Shown: positions 54,416 to 64,000 of the stretch, one piece after another
Numbering within the stretch: position 1 is the stretch's first letter
Layout: each line of letters begins with the position of its first letter
Source of the DNA: Burkholderia sp. USMB20
GTDB taxonomy: Bacteria; Pseudomonadota; Gammaproteobacteria; Burkholderiales; Burkholderiaceae
Direction of reading: 5' to 3'
Length of the DNA: 64,000 nucleotides
Assembly: GCF_000949135.2 (NCBI RefSeq)
Contig: NZ_JTAN02000017.1
Coordinates: 372,001-436,000 of the forward strand
Program-made: the position numbers and the translations under genes
Notes under the pieces: model-generated
Told to the model about the DNA's origin: nothing
Database searches by the model: none
Seen by the model: only the letters and a program-made list of their open reading frames with translations

Positions 54416-55159
54416 ATGATTCCGACATCCACTCGCGATTCCGCACCGCGGCGGCGGGCGGCCATGCTGCGCCGCATCGGCGCGATCGCCATCGCGGCCG
54501 CCGCCGTGTTCGGCTACCAGCGCGTCGTCAGTTCCGCGGAACCGATGCGCACCGTGCCCGCACCGACGCTCGACGAAACCCCGGGCGCCTCTCATGAGGA
54601 AACGGCCGTGCTCGCCGGCGGCTGCTTCTGGGGCGTGCAGGGCGTGTTCGAGCACGTGAAGGGCGTGAAGCAGGTCACGGCCGGCTACGCGGGCGGCGCC
54701 TCCGAAACCGCGCACTACGCGCTGGTCGGCAGCGGGCTGACGGGCCATGCGGAATCGGTGCGCATCGTCTACGACCCGACGCAGGTCACCTACGGCCGGT
54801 TGCTGCAGGTGTTCTTCTCGGTCGCGCACGACCCGACCGAACTCAACCGTCAGGGGCCCGACGAAGGGCCGCAATACCGCTCCGCGATCTTCCCGACCAC
54901 CGCGCAGCAGCGCGCGGTCGCGACCGCCTACATCGCGCAGCTGGGCACCGCGCACACGTTCCCGGCGCCCGTCGTCACGCGCGTCGAGCCGTACAAGGGC
55001 TTCTATCCGGCGGAGGCCTATCACCAGAACTACCTCGAGCTGCATCCCGACGCGCCGTACATCGCGTTCAACGACCTGCCGAAGGTCGCCGGGCTGAAGC
55101 AGCGCTTTCCGGCGCTGTACCGCGCCGACGCGGTGCTGTGGCGCGACGCCGGCCTGTGA
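54416..55159 (+). CDS. msrA: Exported peptide-methionine (S)-S-oxide reductase
   Basis: Reduces methionine-S-sulfoxide. The product has 247 residues: an Arg-rich N terminus with a hydrophobic stretch (LRRIGAIAIAAAAVFGY), i.e. a signal peptide or anchor, then the MsrA domain with catalytic Cys70 in GGCFWG and YHQNYL near the C-terminal end. Start ATG 54416 with AAGGAG upstream. Together with msrB and the DipZ-like protein it covers both sulfoxide epimers outside the cytoplasm. Confidence 0.94.
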   Translation: MIPTSTRDSAPRRRAAMLRRIGAIAIAAAAVFGYQRVVSSAEPMRTVPAPTLDETPGASHEETAVLAGGCFWGVQGVFEHVKGVKQVTAGYAGGASETAHYALVGSGLTGHAESVRIVYDPTQVTYGRLLQVFFSVAHDPTELNRQGPDEGPQYRSAIFPTTAQQRAVATAYIAQLGTAHTFPAPVVTRVEPYKGFYPAEAYHQNYLELHPDAPYIAFNDLPKVAGLKQRFPALYRADAVLWRDAGL

Positions 55160-55361
55160 GGGACCGCCGGCGCCGCGGCGGCCGGTGTGCGCGCCGCCGG
55201 CCGCGTTTGCGCTGCATCAACGAAACGCATGCTGTCCGGGCCGGGCAAACCCGCATCGGGTCAGCTTCGCGGGCAAACTTCGCGTAGACTTCTCCAGATC
55301 AGTCCCCCGCCGCGCACCGCGCGGCGCTCGGAACTCTCCAGCCAGCCAGGAGGCGTCACGC

Positions 55362-56483
55362 ATGCGCGCAGTGCCTTTGTCTGACAGCAGTGCTCTCGAA
55401 GAACCGTCCAGTGGCTCGGTCGTGCGCGACCTGCGCCGCGTGCCCATCCATCCCGATCACTGGTATCCGCTCGCGTGGTCGCGCGAACTCAAGCACGGCA
55501 AGACGCTCGGCGTGCGCTTCGCCGGCGATCCGATCGTGCTCGTGCGCACCGAATCCGGCGCCGTCTACGCGCTCGAAGATCGTTGCGCGCACCGCCAGGT
55601 GCCGCTGCATGCGGGCGTCGTGAGCGGCGAAACGCTGCGCTGCTGCTACCACGGCTGGACCTACGCGTGCGACAGCGGCCGCTGTGTCGACGTGCCGTAC
55701 CTCGGCCGCGAGCGCCTGCCCAACGGCGTGCGCGCGTATCCGTGCCGCGAGGCGCACGGGCTGATCTTCGTGTTCCCCGGCGACGCGACGCTCGCGGACG
55801 AACGCCCGTTCCCCGCGCTGGAATCGGCGGACGATCCCGCGTACAAGACGCGCCGCTTCGGTCGCGAGGTCAAGTGCCACTACTCGTTCATGCACGAGAA
55901 CCTGATGGACATGAACCATCAGTTCCTGCATCGCAAGCAGATGGGACAGATGCGCGCACGCAGCGTCGGCCGCCGGCGCGGCGACGACTGGGTCGAGGTC
56001 GACTACACGTTCGCACGCATGGAAGGCAAGCAGCCGGTCGGCGAGGCGCTCGTGTTCGGCGCCAGCAAGAAACCGACCGACCAGGCCGACAAGAGCGTGA
56101 TGACGGTGCGCACGGGCTACCCGTACCAGACGCTGCAGATCCGCTCGAGCGAAGGCACGCTCGTGATGGACCTGTGGATCGTCTACGTGCCGCTCGACGC
56201 GCAACAGCGCACCAACCGCACGTTCGGACTGCTGTCGATCCACAAGCCGGGCATCCCGTTCGCGCTCGATCTCGCGTGGCCGCTGCTGGTCTGGTTCACC
56301 GAGCGGATCTTCCGCGAGGATCGCTGGATCGTCGAGCGCGAGCAGGAAGCGCACGACCGGCAAGGTGCCGACTGGAACCACGAGGTGTTTCCGGTCATCA
56401 ACGAACTGCGCGACCTGCTGCGCCAGTGCGGCGCGCGCACCGTGATTCCGATCCGCGAGGCAAACACGGGCGACGCGCGCTGA
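55362..56483 (+). CDS. Rieske-type aromatic ring-hydroxylating/demethylating oxygenase
   Basis: Oxygenase component of 373 residues. The Rieske [2Fe-2S] ligands are Cys75-x-His77 and Cys94-x2-His97; the mononuclear iron site is in NLMDMNHQFLH with Asp183, His186 and His190. The layout is close to VanA-like O-demethylase oxygenases. Start ATG 55362 follows CCAGGAGG. No reductase or ferredoxin gene is adjacent, so it must use a partner encoded elsewhere. It is convergent with the pyrimidine operon. Substrate unknown. Confidence 0.88.
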   Translation: MRAVPLSDSSALEEPSSGSVVRDLRRVPIHPDHWYPLAWSRELKHGKTLGVRFAGDPIVLVRTESGAVYALEDRCAHRQVPLHAGVVSGETLRCCYHGWTYACDSGRCVDVPYLGRERLPNGVRAYPCREAHGLIFVFPGDATLADERPFPALESADDPAYKTRRFGREVKCHYSFMHENLMDMNHQFLHRKQMGQMRARSVGRRRGDDWVEVDYTFARMEGKQPVGEALVFGASKKPTDQADKSVMTVRTGYPYQTLQIRSSEGTLVMDLWIVYVPLDAQQRTNRTFGLLSIHKPGIPFALDLAWPLLVWFTERIFREDRWIVEREQEAHDRQGADWNHEVFPVINELRDLLRQCGARTVIPIREANTGDAR

Positions 56484-56519
56484 CTGCGCAGCGCGTGTGC
56501 CCGTTTCGAACCCGTTGCG

Positions 56520-56538
56520 AACCGGCCTCGAGCCGGTT
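56520..56538. terminator. Bidirectional hairpin between convergent genes
   Basis: AACCGGC-CTCGA-GCCGGTT, perfect 7-bp stem, followed by TT, placed in the 65-bp gap between the Rieske gene and the dihydropyrimidinase gene. Likely terminates both transcripts. Confidence 0.65.
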
Positions 56539-56548
56539 TCGTGCGCGT

Positions 56549-59561
<3,013 letters not shown>

Positions 59562-59660
59562 CGAATGCGCTCCACGTAAACGTCGACGCCGGCATCGTGC
59601 GATGCCGGCAGAACAGGACACAAGCGGCAGCGCGGGCGATACCGCGCCGCCGGACGTCGG

Positions 59661-60977
59661 TCAGGCCGCCTTCGCGTGCTTCTCGTGTTTTGCGGGTTCC
59701 GCCGGGCTCGCACCCGCATCAGCCCGCGCCGGGTTGTTCGGATGCGTGGTCCAGTTCGCGTAGTCGCCCGCATCGACCCGCTCCATCGTGATGCATTGCT
59801 CGACCGGACACACATGCATGCAAAGATTGCACCCGACGCACGCCGCGTCCACCACTTCGAAATGCCGCACGCCGTCCTTCACGGCGGTGATCGCCTGGTG
59901 CGACGTGTCCTCGCATGCGATATGGCACAGGCCGCACTGGATGCAGCGGTCCTGGTCGATGCGCGCCTTGATGTCGTACTTCAGGTTCAGGTATTTCCAG
60001 TCGGTGACGTTCGGTACCGCGCGGCCGCGTATGTCGTCGAGCGTCGCATAGCCCTTCTCGTCCATCCAGTTCGACAGCCCGTCGACGAGATCCGACACGA
60101 TCCGGAATCCGTAATGCATCGCGGCGGTGCACACCTGCACGCTGCCGGCGCCGAGCACCATGAACTCGGCCGCGTCGCGCCACGACGAAATCCCGCCGAT
60201 GCCGGAGATCGGCAGGTTCGGCGTCTCCGGGTCGCGCGCGATCTCGGCGACCATGTTCAGCGCGATCGGCTTGACCGCCGGGCCGCAATAACCGCCGTGC
60301 GTGCCCTTACCGTCGACGGTCGGCATCGGCGCCATCTGGTCGAGATCCACCGCGACGATCGAGTTGATCGTGTTGATCAGCGACACGCCGTCCGCGCCGC
60401 CCTTGTACGCGGCGCGCGAGCCCATCCGGATGTCGCTGATGTTCGGCGTGAGCTTCACGAGACACGGCAGCTTCGTGCCTTCCTTGACCCAGCGCGTGAC
60501 CATCTCGACGTATTCCGGCACCTGGCCGACCGCCGCGCCCATCCCGCGCTCGCTCATCCCGTGCGGGCAGCCGAAGTTCAGCTCGACCGCATCGGCACCC
60601 GTGTCCTCGACGAGCGGCAGGATCCATTTCCAGTCGCGCTCGTTGCACGGCACCATCAGCGACACGATCAGCGCGCGGTCGGGCCAGTCGCGCTTCACCT
60701 GCGCGATCTCCTTCAGGTTCACGTCGAGCGGCCGGTCGGTGATCAGTTCGATGTTGTTCAGCCCCGCGATCCGCTGGCCGTTCCACTGCACCGCGCCGTA
60801 GCGCGAGCTGACGTTGACGACGTGCGGATCAAGCCCGAGCGTCTTCCACACGACGCCGCCCCAGCCCGCCTCGAATGCGCGGGTGACGTTGTATGCCTTG
60901 TCGGTCGGCGGCGCGGAGGCCAGCCAGAACGGATTCGGCGAAGTGATGCCTGCGATGGTGCAGCGAAGGTCGGCCAT
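59661..60977 (-). CDS. preA: NAD-dependent dihydropyrimidine dehydrogenase subunit PreA
   Basis: Reduces uracil/thymine to the 5,6-dihydro form together with PreT. The product has 438 residues: a FMN-binding TIM barrel (about 1-310; ITSPNPFWLASAPPTDKAYN, NFGCPHGMSERGMGAAVGQ, SGIGGISSW) and a C-terminal ferredoxin domain with two 4Fe-4S motifs (CIQCGLCHIAC and CVGCNLCMHVCPVEQC). The His/Ala/Lys-rich tail is variable. It is 73 bp after preT. Confidence 0.95.
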   Translation of the reverse strand: MADLRCTIAGITSPNPFWLASAPPTDKAYNVTRAFEAGWGGVVWKTLGLDPHVVNVSSRYGAVQWNGQRIAGLNNIELITDRPLDVNLKEIAQVKRDWPDRALIVSLMVPCNERDWKWILPLVEDTGADAVELNFGCPHGMSERGMGAAVGQVPEYVEMVTRWVKEGTKLPCLVKLTPNISDIRMGSRAAYKGGADGVSLINTINSIVAVDLDQMAPMPTVDGKGTHGGYCGPAVKPIALNMVAEIARDPETPNLPISGIGGISSWRDAAEFMVLGAGSVQVCTAAMHYGFRIVSDLVDGLSNWMDEKGYATLDDIRGRAVPNVTDWKYLNLKYDIKARIDQDRCIQCGLCHIACEDTSHQAITAVKDGVRHFEVVDAACVGCNLCMHVCPVEQCITMERVDAGDYANWTTHPNNPARADAGASPAEPAKHEKHAKAA

Positions 60978-61050
60978 GTTCGGCTCCGTGTCGGTGAGAG
61001 CGTTTATCGTGGTGCGCGCGAGGTCCGCGGTGCAGGTGCGTATCGCGCGC

Positions 61051-62388
61051 TCACGCGGCCCGGGCGTCGCGCTGCGCGAGCGCCGCGTCGATCGCGGCCG
61101 CCGCGCGCTTGCCGTCCTGCACGGCCTGCACCGTCAGGTCGATGCCGCCCGTCGCCGCGCAATCGCCGCCGGCCCACACGTCGGGCAAAGCCGTGCGCCC
61201 GTCCGCGTCGACCGCGATGCGCGACCCGTCCTCGGTCAGCAGCGTGGCCGCGACACCGTCCGGCAACAGCGTCTGGCCGATCGCCTTCAGCACCATGTCC
61301 GCGTCGACGGTGAAGCGCTCACCCGACGCGGCCTCGAATTCGACGCCCGTCACGTGCCCGTTCGCGCCCGCGATGCGCACCGGTTTTGCGTGCGTGACGA
61401 GCGTGACGCCGCTCTTCTGCGCGAATTCGCGTTCGGCCCAGGTCGCGCTCATCGCGTCCACGCCGCGCCGGTACACCATCGTCACGCGCTGCGCGCCGAG
61501 CTTGCGGCTCTGCACGGACGCGTCGATCGCCGTGTTGCCGCCGCCGATCACGACCACGCGCCGCCCGACCGGCACGTTCTCCAGCCCGTCAGCCTGGCGC
61601 ACCTGCTCGATGAAGTCGACCGCGTTCATCACGCCGGTCAATTGCTCGCCGTCGATCGCGAGCGTGCGCACGCCGCCGAGGCCCATCGCGAGAAACACCG
61701 CGTCGTGCCGCTCGCGCAGCGCGTCGAGCGTCACGTCGCGGCCGAGCGCGACGCCCGTCTCCAGCGCGATGCCGCCGACCGACAGCAACCACTCGACTTC
61801 GCGCTGCGCGAAATCGTCGACGGTCTTGTACGCGGCGATCCCGTATTCGTTCAGGCCGCCCGCCTTCGGTCGCGCATCGAACAGCGTGACGCGATGCCCG
61901 GCGAGCGCGAGCCGGTGCGCGCACGCGAGCCCGGCCGGCCCCGCGCCGACCACCGCGACGTGCCGCCCCGTATCGGGCGCACGCGTGAAGCGCACCGCGC
62001 CGCTCGCCATCGCCCAGTCGGTCGCGTGGCGCTGCAGCGCGCCGATCGCGACCGGCTGCGCATCCTGGTGATTGCGCACGCACGCGCCTTCGCACAGGAT
62101 CTCGGTCGGGCACACGCGTGCGCACATCCCGCCGAGCGGATTCGCGGACAGGATGTCGGTCGCGGCGCCCTTCAGGTTGCCGTTGCCGATCTTGCGGATG
62201 AAGCCCGGGATGTCGATCTGCGTCGGGCAGGCCTGCACGCACGGCGCGTCGTAGCAGTAGTGGCAGCGGCTGGCGGCGGCCGCGGCGGCTGTCGGATCGA
62301 GCAGCGGCGCGATATCGGCGAATTCACACGAGAGTTGCGTGGACGACAGGCGATGCGCGGCGATATCGCCGGTTGGCTGGGTGGTCAT
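61051..62388 (-). CDS. preT: NAD-dependent dihydropyrimidine dehydrogenase subunit PreT
   Basis: Flavin/iron-sulfur electron-input subunit of 445 residues. N-terminal Cys clusters (CHYCYDAPCVQACP and CARVCPTEILCEGAC, about residues 42-105) are followed by an FAD dinucleotide fold (VAVVGAGPAGLACAHRLAL, about 145) and a NAD(P) fold (VVVIGGGNTAIDASV, about 285). The C-terminal VWAGGDCA contacts FAD. Pairs with PreA encoded next. Confidence 0.95.
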   Translation of the reverse strand: MTTQPTGDIAAHRLSSTQLSCEFADIAPLLDPTAAAAAASRCHYCYDAPCVQACPTQIDIPGFIRKIGNGNLKGAATDILSANPLGGMCARVCPTEILCEGACVRNHQDAQPVAIGALQRHATDWAMASGAVRFTRAPDTGRHVAVVGAGPAGLACAHRLALAGHRVTLFDARPKAGGLNEYGIAAYKTVDDFAQREVEWLLSVGGIALETGVALGRDVTLDALRERHDAVFLAMGLGGVRTLAIDGEQLTGVMNAVDFIEQVRQADGLENVPVGRRVVVIGGGNTAIDASVQSRKLGAQRVTMVYRRGVDAMSATWAEREFAQKSGVTLVTHAKPVRIAGANGHVTGVEFEAASGERFTVDADMVLKAIGQTLLPDGVAATLLTEDGSRIAVDADGRTALPDVWAGGDCAATGGIDLTVQAVQDGKRAAAAIDAALAQRDARAA

Positions 62389-62517
62389 ACGCGTTCCTTC
62401 GACTGGGTGGAGACAAAGCCGTCCCCGCCGGCCGCGAATGCACAGTCGGGGCGGTCATGCTTTGGAATGCCAATGTCACGCAGTGCGCAGCCTGCCGGCC
62501 GCGCTATATCCCGTCCG

Positions 62518-63798
62518 TCATGAAGCCGGCTCGCAGGCACGCGACAGCATCGCGTGCAGCAGCACGTTCGCGCCGGCCTCGATCCACGCAGGCGTCGCGT
62601 CCTCGATCTCGTTGTGGCTGATGCCGTCGACGCAGGGTACGAACACCATCGACGTCGGCGCCACCTGCGCCAGGTAGCACGCGTCGTGCCCCGCACCCGA
62701 CACGATGTCGCGATGCGAGTAGCCGAAGCGCTCGGCCGCGTCGCGCACGGCCGCCACGCAGGCCGGATCGAACGCGACGGGCTCGTAGTAGAAAATCTGC
62801 TCGAGCTCGGTTTCGAGCCCGATCTCGCCCGCGATGCGCGCGACGCCGTCGCGCAGCGCGGCGTCCATCTTCGCGAGCACGGCGTCGTCCGGATGACGGA
62901 AATCGACGGTGAAGAACACGCGGCCCGGAATCACGTTGCGCGAGTTCGGGTGAACCTGCATCATCCCGACCGTCGCGCAGCCGAACGGCGCGTGATCGAG
63001 GCCGATCCGGTTGACGAGATCCACCACGCGCGACGCCCCGAGCAGCGCGTCGCGGCGGCGCGGCATCGGCGTCGGCCCCGCGTGCGCTTCCTGGCCGGTG
63101 AACGTGATCTCGTACCAGCGCTGCCCCTGCGCGTCCGTCACGACGCCGATCGTCTTGCACTCGGCCTCGAGAATCGGCCCCTGCTCGATATGCAGCTCGA
63201 ACGCCGCGTGCAGCTTGCGGCCGCCGCACGGCACGTCGCCCGCGTAGCCGATGCGCGCGAGTTCCTCGCCGATCGTCTTGCCGTCGACGTCCTTGCGCGA
63301 CAGCCCGTACTCGAGCGTAAACACGCCGGCGAACACGCCCGACGCCACCATCGCCGGCGCGAAGCGCGAGCCTTCCTCGTTGGTCCAGATCACGACCTCG
63401 ACCGGGTGTTCGGTCTCGATGCCGCGATCGTTCAGCGTGCGAATCACTTCGAGACCGCCGAGCACGCCGTAGATGCCGTCGAAGCGGCCGCCTGTCGGCT
63501 GCGAGTCCGCGTGCGACCCGGTGACGACCGGCGCCGCGTCGGCCACGCGGCCCGCGCGGCGCATGAACACGTTGCCCATCGTATCGACCGTCACCGCGCA
63601 GCCGGCGGCTTTCGCCCAGCCGACGATCAGGTCGCGGCCGGCCTTGTCGAGATCGGTCAGCGCGAGGCGGCAGACGCCGCCTTTCGGCGTCGCGCCGATC
63701 TTCGCGACCTCCATCAGGCTGTCCCACAACCGCCTGCCGTCGACCTTGATCGACGTATCGAATCCTGCCCGCTTCACTGTTTCCGATACCGTGTCCAT
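62518..63798 (-). CDS. Zn-dependent N-carbamoyl amidohydrolase (beta-ureidopropionase-like, M20 family)
   Basis: Hydrolyses N-carbamoyl-beta-alanine to beta-alanine, CO2 and ammonia, the last step of the reductive pathway. The product has 426 residues. Metal-site segments VTGSHADSQPTGGRFDGIYG, VIWTNEEGSRFAP, FELHIEQGP and the C-terminal GISHNEIED are those of HyuC/AmaB/allantoate amidohydrolase proteins. Sequence alone does not separate these activities; context with preAT and dihydropyrimidinase decides. Start ATG 63798 has AGGAG 8 bp upstream; 63825 is an alternative. First gene of the operon. Confidence 0.9.
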   Translation of the reverse strand: MDTVSETVKRAGFDTSIKVDGRRLWDSLMEVAKIGATPKGGVCRLALTDLDKAGRDLIVGWAKAAGCAVTVDTMGNVFMRRAGRVADAAPVVTGSHADSQPTGGRFDGIYGVLGGLEVIRTLNDRGIETEHPVEVVIWTNEEGSRFAPAMVASGVFAGVFTLEYGLSRKDVDGKTIGEELARIGYAGDVPCGGRKLHAAFELHIEQGPILEAECKTIGVVTDAQGQRWYEITFTGQEAHAGPTPMPRRRDALLGASRVVDLVNRIGLDHAPFGCATVGMMQVHPNSRNVIPGRVFFTVDFRHPDDAVLAKMDAALRDGVARIAGEIGLETELEQIFYYEPVAFDPACVAAVRDAAERFGYSHRDIVSGAGHDACYLAQVAPTSMVFVPCVDGISHNEIEDATPAWIEAGANVLLHAMLSRACEPAS

Positions 63799-63968
63799 TC
63801 GTATCGCTCCTGTGGGGTCGGTCATGCCGTCATCCCGGCCGATGCCGGTGCGCGCATTGCAGCCGTCGGGGCAAACCCGCACCTGCGAGGTGCAGATGCG
63901 CATCGTTCGCGCGATTCGTCCGATCAAACGGCGTCAGGGTTGGCACTACGTTCCGCCGCTCGTCGAAT

Positions 63969-63986
63969 CCTGTCCGATTGGACAGG
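63969..63986. promoter_or_regulatory. Palindromic operator upstream of the pyrimidine degradation operon
   Basis: CCTGTCC-GATT-GGACAGG, perfect 7-bp arms, 170 bp upstream of the first operon gene and 14 bp from the window end. Its symmetry resembles RutR-type (TetR) pyrimidine-responsive sites; the regulator gene is probably just outside the window. Confidence 0.6.
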
Positions 63987-64000
63987 TTTTAGACGATCAA

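Overview
The window looks like part of a secondary replicon of a Burkholderia-type betaproteobacterium. This is inferred from the very high GC content, GC-rich third positions, a Porin_4-type porin, Entner-Doudoroff-linked sugar genes and gene styles typical of that group. It reads as a mosaic of two host-like metabolic blocks and two blocks of accessory DNA. No intact rRNA or tRNA gene and no CRISPR array was found.

Region A (1-17.0 kb, probably the right part of an integrated island). A tripartite RND efflux system comes first: an outer-membrane NodT-type lipoprotein, a divergent TetR regulator, a membrane-fusion lipoprotein and an RND pump. Two related 24-bp palindromes sit at its two promoters. 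A short-chain dehydrogenase, a limonene-epoxide-hydrolase-like protein, a tannase/feruloyl-esterase, and an acyl-CoA ligase / nitroreductase / aromatic-acid MFS cluster with TetR and Crp/Fnr regulators follow. The block ends at 16997-17019 in a sequence that matches the 3' end of a tRNA, followed by its terminator. This is the signature of the attR side of a tRNA-integrated island.

Region B (17.1-30.6 kb, host-like). A ROK regulator with a perfect palindromic operator precedes a sugar ABC transporter (ATPase, permease, binding protein), then pgi, a PfkB sugar kinase, zwf, a mutarotase-like epimerase and a porin. The set reads as uptake of a sugar (fructose is the best guess), phosphorylation, isomerisation to glucose-6-phosphate and oxidation into the Entner-Doudoroff route. 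A broken MFS gene and an AlkC-like DNA alkylation repair gene close the block.

Region C (30.8-51.8 kb, defence island). A frameshifted P4-type integrase remnant and divergent direct repeats (31.07-31.33 kb and 51.66-51.82 kb) bracket about 20 kb. Inside are an AbrB/PIN toxin-antitoxin pair; a BrxR/CapW-like WYL regulator leading a four-gene Wadjet (JetABCD) operon; a possible metallo-beta-lactamase relic; a single-gene Mrr-nuclease/STAND ATPase; a three-gene ABC-three-component (ABC-3C) system on the minus strand; an AbiEi/AbiEii pair with 9-bp iterons in its promoter; and a decayed DUF1016 (YhcG-like) gene carrying and preceded by related palindromes. Base composition inside is more AT-rich and uneven than in the flanks.

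Region D (51.8-64 kb, host-like). An exported methionine-sulfoxide repair operon (msrB, a DipZ-like thiol-disulfide transporter, msrA) is followed by a Rieske oxygenase. A minus-strand operon then encodes the complete reductive pyrimidine degradation route: Zn-dependent amidohydrolase, PreT, PreA, NCS1 permease and dihydropyrimidinase, with a palindrome upstream at the window edge.
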